This document shows, piece after piece, positions 53,562 to 61,371 of a DNA stretch of 64,000 bases; the stretch's first letter is position 1, and each line of letters opens with the position of its first letter. A program made the position numbers and the translations under genes. This DNA comes from Ferdinandcohnia sp047238305 (GTDB taxonomy: Bacteria; Bacillota; Bacilli; Bacillales; Bacillaceae_L), in NCBI RefSeq assembly GCF_047238305.1, contig NZ_JBDFMO010000001.1:4650001-4714000 (forward strand). The letters run 5' to 3'. A model generated the notes under the pieces. It was not told the DNA's origin. It was given only the letters and a program-made list of their open reading frames with translations, and did not search any database.

Positions 53562-54083
53562 TTAATCTTCCATTGAAATTTCTTCAATAGTTTTAAAAAC
53601 TCTTGAATAGACATCTTGAATATGTTGTTCATTTACTTGGTCATTATATAAGCCGTATCCCCAATAATGTTGACTTTTGCTATCGTAAAGATAAGCATAA
53701 TCACCTAAATCAACATCTGGAAAATTTTCAAAACTCGCATCTTCATAAATAAAAGGTACATAAGATTTGGGTGTTTCAATAAATAAGAATGGGCGAGGAC
53801 TGTTATTATAAATAGTTGCATATTGCGGCTTATCTGCTTCCTTTAAGTTTTCCTTTGTAATAAATATAGCATCATAGTGATCCACGTTTTGCAAATCAGT
53901 AAAATCTATACGTGTAAATCTAACATGATCTTCTCTAATCTTTGGTTTTTCCCCAATAATCCCAATATGTAGTGATCTTCCACTATAAATTTCAAATTCT
54001 ATTTTTTCTTCAGGCTTAGAACACCCAACTAGCATAAATAGAACTGAAATCAATAGTATGACAAAATTAACTTTTGATTTCAT
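53562..54083 (-). CDS. Lipoprotein, unknown (array gene)
   Basis: A 173-residue protein with a lipoprotein signal (MKSKVNFVILLISVLFMLVGC). The mature part has GRSLHIGIIGEKPKIREDHV, a Tyr/Phe/Asp-rich middle (YVPFIYEDASFENFPDVDLG) and YWGYGLYND. The start is ATG 54083, behind AAGGGGAG; the frame opens at 54104. No family is recognised. Confidence 0.8.
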   Translation of the reverse strand: MKSKVNFVILLISVLFMLVGCSKPEEKIEFEIYSGRSLHIGIIGEKPKIREDHVRFTRIDFTDLQNVDHYDAIFITKENLKEADKPQYATIYNNSPRPFLFIETPKSYVPFIYEDASFENFPDVDLGDYAYLYDSKSQHYWGYGLYNDQVNEQHIQDVYSRVFKTIEEISMED

Positions 54084-54200
54084 ACATCTACTCCCCTTTA
54101 GCAAAAAATGGCCAATTATTATACTAATCTACTCCGTGAAAAAATAAGTACTTCGCCAGTGTGCATCTAAGTCCAATCAATGAAGGTAATTTGTATAATT

Positions 54201-54572
54201 TTATAAACTACCCTTTTTTAATCCTTCTCGTATATGCCAGTATTCTTCTGGAAGTTCTAACGGAACGTTATTTATAAGGACTGTATCATCATCAAGCCAT
54301 TCAATTTTTGCATGGTCTACTTCATCAAAATAGATATATTTTGTTTCTTTATTCTTTTTGTTTATGACTAACTCCCCCAACACTACATAAGGAGAGACCT
54401 TACCTGTTTTAGAACGATATATTTTTATTGTGAAAGTTCCTTTTGGAGAGGTGGATTCAAATAGGTATTCCTCTTTGAAGCGACTATAATCAAAATACAA
54501 CCAGTTTATACAAAAGACAGTAAGAATTAAAAACAGCAAGATAGAAAAGGGACGTTTCATTTTAATTACCAA
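54201..54572 (-). CDS. DUF5412-like membrane-anchored protein (array gene)
   Basis: A 123-residue protein: an N-terminal anchor (PFSILLFLILTVFCINWLYF), then ESTSPKGTFTIKIYRS, VLGELVINKKNKETKYIYFD and AKIEWLDDDTVLINNVPLEL. The SPxGxYTI...GELV...WLDDDTVxIN pattern is that of DUF5412 proteins, common in Bacillus and of unknown role. TTG 54572 has GGGGGG six bases upstream; ATG 54560 is the alternative. Confidence 0.78.
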   Translation of the reverse strand: MVIKMKRPFSILLFLILTVFCINWLYFDYSRFKEEYLFESTSPKGTFTIKIYRSKTGKVSPYVVLGELVINKKNKETKYIYFDEVDHAKIEWLDDDTVLINNVPLELPEEYWHIREGLKKGSL

Positions 54573-54737
54573 TCATTTCCCCCCTGAACTTCACATATAA
54601 AAAACCACTTCAATTATGTAAATATATTCCACTCTGTACGAATGAAATCCTTCTTTTTGTTTCACTAACTCTTCTTCAATAGTTGAATATTAGATTACCA
54701 AAGTATCTAATTATTCTAGTTTAGTAAGTAGTAAAAC

Positions 54738-55241
54738 TTATAAATGATTAACTTTTTGTTCTAGTTCACACTTCTGGCGTAAGTGATGGCGAAAATGCAT
54801 ACCGACAAGATCGAACCACTCCCTTGCGTTCAGCCAGCCAAAACCTCCATGTTTAACTTTGTAATTGGGATTTATAGCATCTACTCTAGATTCCCAGTGT
54901 CCCAACCTCTGCATCACCTGATCTAACCTACTCATTAGATCTTCTTTACTATCCGAATTGCTTGGGGGTGTATTTAGTTCGTCCGGCAACTTGATTTTAA
55001 TTGGTGGGAACCCTCCGATTTTATATAAATGCTCACCAAAGTCCGTTTTTCCAAGTTTTTGCTCTTCCTTTGATTTCGCACAAGATTCCACATTGTCAAG
55101 GTACTCCATTGCGACTAAAATCACATGGTCATACATTTGACCAATGGACCAAACCCCTTCAGCCGATATATATCTAAGTTGCTCAAGTGAATAGTTATGC
55201 AAATCGCTTTTATAGGTTTCAATCAGCTTTAAAGCAATCAT
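54738..55241 (-). CDS. DinB-like protein (array gene)
   Basis: A 167-residue four-helix protein of the DinB/YfiT superfamily. Candidate metal His are in QMYDHVILVAMEY and MHFRHHLRQK. These proteins often act as thiol-dependent S-transferases or have unknown roles. Some members are stress-induced. It stands alone in the array with the same orientation as its neighbours. Confidence 0.82.
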   Translation of the reverse strand: MIALKLIETYKSDLHNYSLEQLRYISAEGVWSIGQMYDHVILVAMEYLDNVESCAKSKEEQKLGKTDFGEHLYKIGGFPPIKIKLPDELNTPPSNSDSKEDLMSRLDQVMQRLGHWESRVDAINPNYKVKHGGFGWLNAREWFDLVGMHFRHHLRQKCELEQKVNHL

Positions 55242-55329
55242 TAAATCACTCCTTTACCGTTGTACTACACCTTAATGTTCTCGTTTATAAAACAATATTT
55301 TCACCCAATAACTTGTTTCATCTTTATTA

Positions 55330-55437
55330 ACTATATGCATCGTTAATTCAATTCCTTCAACAAAAAAGTGCCTTAACTAATTAACGACTCTTTCTATTCG
55401 GGAGTCATTATAACTTCTTGGGTCAACGCACCCTTTC
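55330..55437 (-). repeat. Interspersed cassette repeat, copy with inserted hairpin
   Basis: On the minus strand GGGTGCGTTGACCCAAGAAG follows the HIT stop, then an about 35-bp insert with its own stem (GACTC/GAGTC), then AAGGCACTTTTTTGTTGAAG and ATTAACGATGCATATAGTT. So the standard repeat is present but its second arm has been displaced. Confidence 0.7.
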
Positions 55438-55439
55438 CT

Positions 55440-55856
55440 TCAACTACTCCTATTTAGAACTTTTTCTAAATTTGCACTTAATGAAAAAAATTCATCTTTG
55501 GTAACTTCAATTTCTGGTTCTACCCAAGAAAACCCATCATTCACGAACCGTGGGATAATATGCATATGGTAATGCTCAACATCCTTAAATATCCCATTGT
55601 TTTGCATTATAGTAATTCCGTCTGTGTTTAATATTTTTTCAAGAGGAGTAGCAACCTTTTGAGACGCAAGTATTACTTGTGTCAAACTGTCTTTATCAAC
55701 TTCACTAAATTCTTGATAATGTTTTTTAGGAACAACTAATATATGTCCCTTGTTAATAGGGTATTTGTCTAAAAAACAACAAATATAAGCATCCTTATAA
55801 ATTATATAAGCATCTTCGTTTTTACAGATTATCTCACAAAAAATACAAGTCTCCAT
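55440..55856 (-). CDS. HIT family nucleotide hydrolase, copy 2 (array gene)
   Basis: A 138-residue HIT protein with the HYHMHIIPRF triad, differing from the copy at 17790 by seven residues (such as Glu to Lys, Asp to Ala and Ala to Pro). The ribosome site GGAGAGGTG and about 20 bases upstream, as well as about 25 bases after the stop, also match. So the duplicated unit is larger than the gene and includes the repeat edges. The two copies are 37 kb apart on opposite strands. Confidence 0.92.
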   Translation of the reverse strand: METCIFCEIICKNEDAYIIYKDAYICCFLDKYPINKGHILVVPKKHYQEFSEVDKDSLTQVILASQKVATPLEKILNTDGITIMQNNGIFKDVEHYHMHIIPRFVNDGFSWVEPEIEVTKDEFFSLSANLEKVLNRSS

Positions 55857-55882
55857 ACTACACCTCTCCCTATATTATTTTT

Positions 55883-55961
55883 GAGCTGAACTGCACCTTT
55901 AGTCACATATCTACAACAAACGGGTGCTTTAATCCTTCTTAGATCAAAACACCTGTTAGTG
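55883..55961 (-). repeat. Interspersed cassette repeat, complete copy
   Basis: On the minus strand CTAACAGGTGTTTTGATCT, AAGAAGG, ATTAAAGCACCCGTTTGTTG and CTAAAGGTGCAGTT. The GGTGTTT/AAAGCACC arms pair. The two boxes (CTGTTA and CCTTTA on the plus strand) start 57 bp apart. It lies before HIT copy 2. Confidence 0.8.
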
Positions 55962-55969
55962 AAATATAC

Positions 55970-56281
55970 TTACCAATTAAAAATGACCATTAAAATAATT
56001 GAAACGAGGAAAACAACAAAAAAGAATGGAAGGTAGTATGATTTTTCTTGTTGTGTTTTATGTTTTCTTTCATAATCCTTCCAACCAATAAATAGACCTA
56101 AAAACATTCCTATAATACCGAAACGTAAGATTGATACTATGTATTCAATTACAGGTTTATATGTAGTTTCATAAACGCCATCGCCTACCTGTGTAACATC
56201 TTTATAATCAACAAACAAAATAGAGATAGCCAATCCAAACAATAATCCATATATACTTGATTTTCTTAATCTACTCTCCAT
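55970..56281 (-). CDS. Membrane protein, unknown (array gene)
   Basis: A 103-residue protein with three hydrophobic segments (SSIYGLLFGLAISILFV, LRFGIIGMFLGLFIGW, YYLPFFFVVFLVSIILMVIF) separated by short charged loops. No family is recognised. The repeat at 55883 lies between it and the HIT gene. Confidence 0.78.
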   Translation of the reverse strand: MESRLRKSSIYGLLFGLAISILFVDYKDVTQVGDGVYETTYKPVIEYIVSILRFGIIGMFLGLFIGWKDYERKHKTQQEKSYYLPFFFVVFLVSIILMVIFNW

Positions 56282-56435
56282 TAATTCATTCTCCTTTCAT
56301 TCAAAGTTCAGTCTACCAATCTATAGCAGTGATTTGCAGCTCTCTCAATTCTTTTAATACATTTAGACGGGTTCTCTTTGGTATTGTATTTTTCGTGGTT
56401 AGAGAAGTTTATTTTCATGGTAGTGCAATATGAGT

Positions 56436-56924
56436 TTATAATAGTGGAGGACTATCAGAAGACAAATCGATAAATTCAAGTTCTATTTCTGCTTCTGCTT
56501 TCGAAAGATAAACGGTAATTTTATCATAGGGCTTCAAGTTGTCTTGCCACGATTCTACATTACTCAGAAAACTTTCTCCATTCTCGGAAATTATAAAGCA
56601 CTCTAAGTCCCTGTTGATATAACAAATTGGTGCGTCACTTTCTAGGTCACATTGTTGACCAACAGTTCCGATAAATCCTCCTTTACTATCTTTTGCCATA
56701 ATATCTACATATGGAACCGTATAAAATTCTAAATGTGGAATATCATCGTCAAAGATAAATTGAATATCATAATCGTCAGCATATTTTTGATACTCCTCAT
56801 TTCTATGATAAACACTCATAGGAAAAATTGTTGTACCTGCTGATATTATCTCAATCTCAGTATCTTCTAAAAATACACCTATGGCTCCAGTTCTTTCAGT
56901 TCTATCTAGATAAACTTTTCGCAT
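56436..56924 (-). CDS. Acidic soluble protein, unknown (array gene)
   Basis: A 162-residue, strongly acidic protein: MRKVYLDRTERTGAIGVFLE, DDYDIQFIFDDDIPHLEFYT, and a C-terminal EAEIELEFIDLSSDSPPLL. No signal peptide or membrane segment. The composition recalls small immunity or phage-like proteins, but I do not recognise the family. Its sense-strand upstream side carries the repeat at 56990. Confidence 0.75.
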   Translation of the reverse strand: MRKVYLDRTERTGAIGVFLEDTEIEIISAGTTIFPMSVYHRNEEYQKYADDYDIQFIFDDDIPHLEFYTVPYVDIMAKDSKGGFIGTVGQQCDLESDAPICYINRDLECFIISENGESFLSNVESWQDNLKPYDKITVYLSKAEAEIELEFIDLSSDSPPLL

Positions 56925-56989
56925 CTCAAACCTCCGTCTAATCGTATTTTACAGTAAATGCTCATTCCTTTTGTGATTTCTTATTGAAC

Positions 56990-57060
56990 AATCCTGCCAC
57001 GTTAGTACGATAACTTCAAAAAAATAAGCGATAATCCTTCTTGGACCTATCGCAATCTTT
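56990..57060 (-). repeat. Interspersed cassette repeat with altered stem
   Basis: On the minus strand GCGATAGGTCCAAGAAGG, ATTATCGCTTATTTTTTTG, AAGTTATCGTACTAACGTGG. The outer arms are GCGATA/TATCGC instead of GGTGCAT/ATGCACC, so both sides changed together and pairing is kept. Confidence 0.78.
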
Positions 57061-57069
57061 GAGCAGATC

Positions 57070-57177
57070 TTATGTTCTTTTCCTGTAAATTTCTTTTACA
57101 AATTGTTCCTTATAGTCGGTATATTCGTCGATTCCACCATTATTTCCTTCTGCAAACTCTATTTTCAAATCTTTCAA
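57070..57177 (-). pseudogene. Truncated small gene between two repeats
   Basis: A 35-codon frame from TTG 57177: LKDLKIEFAEGNNGGIDEYT, DYKEQFVKEIYRKRT, then TAA. It looks like a genuine protein C-terminus, but its upstream side is joined directly to a partial cassette repeat, with no start region. It is probably a cassette that lost its 5' part. The remainder of 56925-57231 is repeat sequence. Confidence 0.5.
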
Positions 57178-57180
57178 CTA

Positions 57181-57203
57181 TTGCAACCCGTTACTTCAAG
57201 TGC
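57181..57203 (-). repeat. Interspersed cassette repeat, fragment
   Basis: CACTTGAAGTAACGGGTTGC on the minus strand matches the leading box (TAACGGGTGC) of the repeat; the hairpin and second box are missing. Confidence 0.5.
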
Positions 57204-57231
57204 ATTTTTCCCTTAAATGTCTAATAGAAAT

Positions 57232-57603
57232 TCACCAACTAAAAACACGAATAAAAAACTCAATATTAAATATAAAGATTAGACCTATTATCAAAATAAT
57301 TAGTGTACTGATATATTGCCTTGAATTTTTTATGTACTTCCACTCCAACATAACCTGAAAACCAATTGTAAATATTAATAAAAGTATAAAGTACCACTTC
57401 CATAGAATATTATTATTTATAACAAGATATGGAATACCTATACAAATAAGGATGACTGTGGTAATTACTCTTCCCCAAAGGTCAATTTTTTTTCCTGGAG
57501 TTTCTGAAATCTTTTGCCTTTTTACTCCAAGTAGTTTATTCGCTATTTTTTCCAATAAAAAAAACAAAATGAAAAGAATTATAATAAATACCAAAAGTCC
57601 CAT
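57232..57603 (-). CDS. Membrane protein, unknown (array gene)
   Basis: A 123-residue protein with four hydrophobic segments, starting MGLLVFIIILFILFFLLEKI. A basic loop (LGVKRQKISETPGKKIDLWG) follows the first. The start is ATG 57603, with AAGGAGG five bases upstream; the longer frame from 57627 has no better site. No family is recognised. Confidence 0.78.
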   Translation of the reverse strand: MGLLVFIIILFILFFLLEKIANKLLGVKRQKISETPGKKIDLWGRVITTVILICIGIPYLVINNNILWKWYFILLLIFTIGFQVMLEWKYIKNSRQYISTLIILIIGLIFIFNIEFFIRVFSW

Positions 57604-57711
57604 AATATCCTCCTTAAAATAACGCATAGTAAGAAAACATTTATTAATGGGTAAAAAAAGAAAGTAAATGCTTCGTTCATTCTATAAAAACATTTAAAAT
57701 AATCTGAAACC

Positions 57712-57834
57712 TTACAATAAACACCCACTTCTGGGTGTTCCCGTATGGGCTTGAGCCCAACCATTGTTCAAAGCACTTCCAGTTTTTTTTCGTTGTTCTT
57801 TAGCTTTTAACCTTTCTCTTTCTTCCTCGGACAT
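57712..57834 (-). CDS. 40-residue small protein, unknown (array gene)
   Basis: ATG 57834 follows GGGAGGG by about six bases and opens a 40-codon frame: MSEEERERLKAKEQRKKTGS followed by ALNNGWAQAHTGTPRSGCLL and TAA. The charged helix plus NNGWAQAHTG resembles small Bacillus proteins of the DUF6366 kind only loosely. The DNA at its end also forms two small hairpins (ACACCC/GGGTGT and TTGGGCT/AGCCCAT). The good ribosome site and same orientation make it a likely gene. Confidence 0.6.
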   Translation of the reverse strand: MSEEERERLKAKEQRKKTGSALNNGWAQAHTGTPRSGCLL

Positions 57835-57889
57835 TATACTCCCTCCCATTTTTCACATGAAATTTCTCTTTGCTTTTTCTATTAATCTG

Positions 57890-57960
57890 CTTCTTTAGCT
57901 TAATAGCTTCAACAAAAAAGTGCATTTAATCCTTCTAGGATCAAGGCACCGATAGTATAA
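57890..57960 (-). repeat. Interspersed cassette repeat, complete copy
   Basis: On the minus strand ATCGGTGCCTTGATCC, TAGAAGGATTAAATGCAC, TTTTTTGTTGAAGCTATTAA, GCTAAAGAAGCAG. GTGC/GCAC and TTGATCC/GGATTAA arms pair. The boxes start 57 bp apart (57892 and 57949). Confidence 0.82.
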
Positions 57961-57982
57961 CAACCGATACGAATTTCATTTA

Positions 57983-58291
57983 TTATTCAGATAGAGCTTT
58001 GTATGTAAATGGCACAAATCCACCAAGGACTCCAATCCCTTCTACAAGTAGATAACTTTCATATTTCCCTTCTAATTTGACTCCAATCTTATTAAACAAA
58101 AAATAATTTTCTATATCACTATTAATAACTTTATAATTGTCGGAATCTAAAACACATTCTTTTGCCTGGCACTCTATACTGTATTCATTTGATAACCACT
58201 TAGTAAAAGAAGCAGATGACGGTTTTGTTATAGTTAGAAGTATGATAAATAGTACAAATAGGCTGAAGATAATCATACGTTTCTTTTTCAT
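57983..58291 (-). CDS. Small secreted or anchored protein, unknown (array gene)
   Basis: A 102-residue protein with an N-terminal signal/anchor (KRMIIFSLFVLFIILLTI), then a mature part with two Cys (SIECQAKECVLDSDNYKVI) and LLVEGIGVLGGFVPFTYKAL. No family is recognised. It lies between two copies of the cassette repeat. Confidence 0.75.
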   Translation of the reverse strand: MKKKRMIIFSLFVLFIILLTITKPSSASFTKWLSNEYSIECQAKECVLDSDNYKVINSDIENYFLFNKIGVKLEGKYESYLLVEGIGVLGGFVPFTYKALSE

Positions 58292-58371
58292 TGTTAACCC
58301 CCCAAGTCAACATATTTACCAATAAATACATTTTAAAACTAAATACCAAATTACACCATATTATTAGACAT

Positions 58372-58440
58372 ACTTCTTTAGTAAAATAGCTTCAACAAAA
58401 ATAGGCGATAATCTTCTTGGATTATCGCACCCTATAGTTT
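58372..58440 (-). repeat. Interspersed cassette repeat with perfect alternative stem
   Basis: On the minus strand GGTGCGATAATCCAAGAAG, ATTATCGCCTATTTTTGTTG, AAGCTATTTTACTAAAG. GCGATAATC/GATTATCGC is a perfect 9-bp stem, different from the stem in other copies although the loop is the same. The boxes are 56 bp apart. Confidence 0.8.
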
Positions 58441-58459
58441 AAGTAGAATCCTTCACAAT

Positions 58460-58515
58460 GTGCTAGTTTTCCCAATAAACAAGAGCATTACCTGCCCCGT
58501 TCGTTAAGTGCTAGT
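58460..58515 (-). repeat. Half cassette repeat between 8-bp direct repeats
   Basis: GTGCTAGT occurs at 58460-58467 and 58508-58515. The 40 bases between contain AACGAACGGGGCAGGTAATG on the minus strand, which matches only the second box of the cassette repeat. It directly follows the truncated nucleoside hydrolase gene. Confidence 0.5.
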
Positions 58516-58521
58516 ATTAAT

Positions 58522-58842
58522 TCATTCTGCTGGAGATTGGACCTCTTTTTCAAAAAGCGAGTCCCCCATTCCATCCTTACCATGTACATCTTCAACAGTA
58601 CGATGCTCGGTTTCTCCAAGCCCCATTAATGGACGTTCATGCCCTTTATAAACTGGAACTTGTCCACTCTTTCCTGCGACTTGAACAGTATGAAGTGCAT
58701 TTTCAACTTGCTGATCAAATTGAACATTTCCACCGGTAATCATAATGCCTTCTACATCAAAATAATGTAGTGCTGTTAATATGGCAATCGTATCATCACC
58801 AGCTGTATCGGTATCAATATTAACTCGTTTTTTGTCTAACAT
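58522..58842 (-). pseudogene. Nucleoside hydrolase, truncated to the N-terminal third
   Basis: The 106-codon frame starts like a nucleoside hydrolase (VNIDTDTAGDDTIAILTALH, with the calcium-binding Asp cluster, and GGNVQFDQQVENALHTVQ) and ends at TGA after SLFEKEVQSPAE. Normal enzymes have about 310 residues, so the catalytic C-terminal two thirds are gone. The break lies next to a half cassette repeat. It follows the intact paralogue by 16 bp. Confidence 0.8.
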
Positions 58843-58858
58843 TTAAAAGTCCCCTCTA

Positions 58859-59791
58859 TTACTTTTTAGCTAATTCAGTCATATAATCGAAGAATGCATC
58901 GCGATTCACATCATAAACGACATTCACAGGTCGTCCATCAGCGGTTTCAACTGTACGGCCTTGGCTTGGACCGTCTGTGTGAACAATGCTGTTAATGGTT
59001 TGTACTTTCACAAGATCACGATTGCCAACAAATGCGGTTGTTAACACATCCCACAAATAGTATGTGGAGTTCGTTGAAAAATGAACAAGTGGTGGTACCA
59101 TCGCATAACATTGGCCAAGAAAATCCACACCAATATTTTGGCGTTCTTTTGCCCAACGCTCACGTACATCTAAAGTTAACGGTACTTGGTTTGTACTTTC
59201 AAGTGCCACTAAATCAATTTCTATGCCGGTTTCCCATACACGAGCAGCTGCTTCAGGATCCCAAAACACGTTCCATTCCGCTGTTCCATCATGTTCAGGT
59301 TCATGTACGTTTCCTGTTTCACGGAATGTACCACCCATCCAAACAAGTCTTTCAATTTTCTCTTCAATTTCAGGAGCTTCATCTAATGCACGAGCAAGAT
59401 CAGTTAGCGGGCCTGTAAATAATAAAGTTGTTTTTTCTTCAGTTGCTAAAACCGTATCTATTAAATGAAGATGTGCTGGTTTATCCGCCACTGGTGTTAC
59501 AACTTTTCCAGATTCATTTAAAATCGGTAGGGCATCAACATAAAATGCATGCATACGCCAGTCTTTTGGAAAAGGATTTTTCCCACGAGAATTTGACTCT
59601 GCTACGTCAAGACCACCATAACCAAAGCGATCAATAATTTTTCGGCTCGCAAACATTGCTGGTTCTAAATAACAATCTGCTGGAATGACTGAAACACCTG
59701 TGAGTTCGACCGTGTCCATTTTTAGTAATAAAAATAGCGAAATAAGATCATCAACTCCGCCATCATGATTAAAGTAAATTTTCTTTTTCAT
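58859..59791 (-). CDS. Nucleoside hydrolase
   Basis: A 310-residue inosine-uridine preferring nucleoside hydrolase-like enzyme. The N-terminus IYFNHDGGVDDLISLFLLLK has HDGGVDD where most members have DTDPGxDD. LLFTGPLTDLARAL and MGGTFRETGN follow; HEPEHDGTAEWNVFWDPEAA carries the substrate Asn/Glu region. It splits purine nucleosides into base and ribose. It is controlled by the guanine riboswitch upstream, which fits purine salvage. Confidence 0.9.
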   Translation of the reverse strand: MKKKIYFNHDGGVDDLISLFLLLKMDTVELTGVSVIPADCYLEPAMFASRKIIDRFGYGGLDVAESNSRGKNPFPKDWRMHAFYVDALPILNESGKVVTPVADKPAHLHLIDTVLATEEKTTLLFTGPLTDLARALDEAPEIEEKIERLVWMGGTFRETGNVHEPEHDGTAEWNVFWDPEAAARVWETGIEIDLVALESTNQVPLTLDVRERWAKERQNIGVDFLGQCYAMVPPLVHFSTNSTYYLWDVLTTAFVGNRDLVKVQTINSIVHTDGPSQGRTVETADGRPVNVVYDVNRDAFFDYMTELAKK

Positions 59792-59957
59792 TATTTTCTC
59801 TCGCCCTTCATGGTGAATTTTTATAAATTGCTTGGGGATTCACACAACTGGTTTCTTGTTGGAATACTGAATAACGTCGCACTTTGTTCCATACTAAGAG
59901 CCATCAACATTTGCCTGACGTACCGCTTCGCATGATAGCTTATAAACATCTAAAAAT

Positions 59958-60113
59958 ATAAAAAACGCTCCGATAGCTACCGGAGCGTTGACTAGGGCAT
60001 GTAAATACAAAAGGAAGAATTGATCCTTTTTCATTTTAACACTTACCTCGTAGTCAAACCCTTTACGGCGGCTTGGTAGAAACTCTTGGGCCATATCCCC
60101 AATATTATACGAC
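59958..60113 (-). ncRNA. Guanine-type purine riboswitch with terminator
   Basis: The minus strand carries the full purine aptamer at 60113-60046: TCGTATAAT, GGGGATATGGCCC, GAGTTTCTACC, CCGTAAA and GACTACGA. The base before the final TA is C (GACTA), which marks guanine/hypoxanthine rather than adenine. The terminator AACGCTCCG-GTAGCTAT-CGGAGCGTT plus TTTT lies at 59990-59958. Guanine should therefore turn off the nucleoside hydrolase genes. No protein gene is supported in 59792-60300. Confidence 0.95.
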
Positions 60114-60311
60114 ATAATTCTACATTTAATCCGCATTTATAATAGCAATAATTTAGGGTACCGTCAAATAAATCACGAACATTTTTTGTTAATATCCAGG
60201 GTATCATTCGTGTTCCGAAGCGTTTACAATGTTATTCTCCCTTTACTGCTTTCACACTTTTGCAATGTGGGGCTGCCTAAATCCCTTAACTGCTATATCA
60301 GTACAGGTTAA

Positions 60312-60735
60312 AATCGAAATTGTAAGTATCTGGTCCGTCGCGAAAATATTGGTATTTCATTATCACGTATTATTCATATTCGTGAAGAGAGAGCAAGTAT
60401 CAAGACTGCTCCAGGTTTTATCCCTCTATTAAAAGATAAGAAGGCTAGATTATATACTGGAATAGAACTTATAAAACTCATGACAAGTGATTATATATTT
60501 TCTTCTAAAATTGTATCCGCATCAGTAGTCCCCCTCTGTATTGGGCAAGTAATTATTGGATTCATTTTAAGTTATCATTTTGATGATGAATCAAACATTG
60601 ATATAAAATTACTTGAAACAATAACCCTCTTTGGAAACGAACTTTCATTACAGATGTTAGCTATATAGGGTGTAGCAGCTATAATTATTTCTGCAAAGTA
60701 TTTAGGGATGTTAAAGGAACAACAGCTACAGAATT
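60312..60735 (+). pseudogene. GAF-like domain protein remnant (possibly SpoVT-like C-terminus)
   Basis: The plus strand reads ENIGISLSRIIHIREERASI, KTAPGFIPLLKDKKARLYTG, SASVVPLCIGQVIIGFILSY and LETITLFGNELSLQMLAI, then TAG at 60666-60668, and goes on in the same frame as GVAAIIISAKYLGMLKEQQL. One frame over, just upstream, lies VSGPSR. The pattern is that of a GAF domain such as the C-terminal half of SpoVT. There is no start, at least one frameshift and one in-frame stop. Confidence 0.6.
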
Positions 60736-60745
60736 TAAAAACGGC

Positions 60746-60785
60746 AAAAAGGCAGACACTTAAAATATCTGCCCTTTTTATTTTT
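60746..60785. terminator. Bidirectional terminator before the TetR gene end
   Basis: GGCAGA and TCTGCC arms with an 11-base loop, T run on one side (CCTTTTTATTTTT) and A run on the other, so it can serve both the plus-strand remnant and the minus-strand TetR gene. Confidence 0.85.
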
Positions 60786-60809
60786 GAGCCGGATACTATT
60801 CAAAGTACT

Positions 60810-61370
60810 TTACCTCTTAATTCCAGTCCAAAAGATATCCCATATAATGTTTTGCAATAGGTCATATCTTTCACTATCTTCATATACTAATTGAATATCA
60901 AGACCATCTAACACTGTAACAAAAGCTAACGCACATTCTTTCGTGCTTTTACGGAATGTTTGTTTGGTGAAACAAGTTTCTAATGCAGCCGTTAGAGTAT
61001 CTATATAAATGTACGGTTTTCCAACTATATCTTCGTAAAGCTCATCCGGTACAAGTAAAGGAATCATGAGCATGAATCTAGTACTTGGATTGGTTATAAA
61101 CCGTTCTTTATGTTCAGTTAGAAATTGATACAATTGCTGCTCAACCGATTTCTCTGCATTTTGTTTAAAATACTTCTGAACAAATTGAATTTCATCTTCA
61201 ACAGCTTCCTTATACACTTCTTTAAATAACGATTGTTTACTTGGAAAATGGTAAGCAAGTGATTGTTTTCGAATGCCGACTTCCTCTGCAATTTGAGAAA
61301 GCTTTGTCCCCTTATAGCCAAACTCGTTATAATGTTTAACTGCTACTTCTTTTATTTTCTCTTTACTCAA
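60810..61370 (-). CDS. TetR/AcrR-family repressor
   Basis: A 186-residue regulator with the N-terminal TetR helix-turn-helix (AVKHYNEFGYKGTKLSQIAEEVGIRKQSLAYHFPSKQSLFKEVYKEA) and a helical ligand domain. It starts one base after the MFS stop, so both are one transcript. The two palindromes in front of the MFS gene are the likely binding sites (autoregulation). Confidence 0.92.
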   Translation of the reverse strand: MSKEKIKEVAVKHYNEFGYKGTKLSQIAEEVGIRKQSLAYHFPSKQSLFKEVYKEAVEDEIQFVQKYFKQNAEKSVEQQLYQFLTEHKERFITNPSTRFMLMIPLLVPDELYEDIVGKPYIYIDTLTAALETCFTKQTFRKSTKECALAFVTVLDGLDIQLVYEDSERYDLLQNIIWDIFWTGIKR

Positions 61371-61371
61371 A

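Noticed and set aside
59894..60136. 80-codon minus-strand frame as a protein gene
   Set aside because: It run exactly through the guanine riboswitch and its terminator; the RNA explains the conservation.
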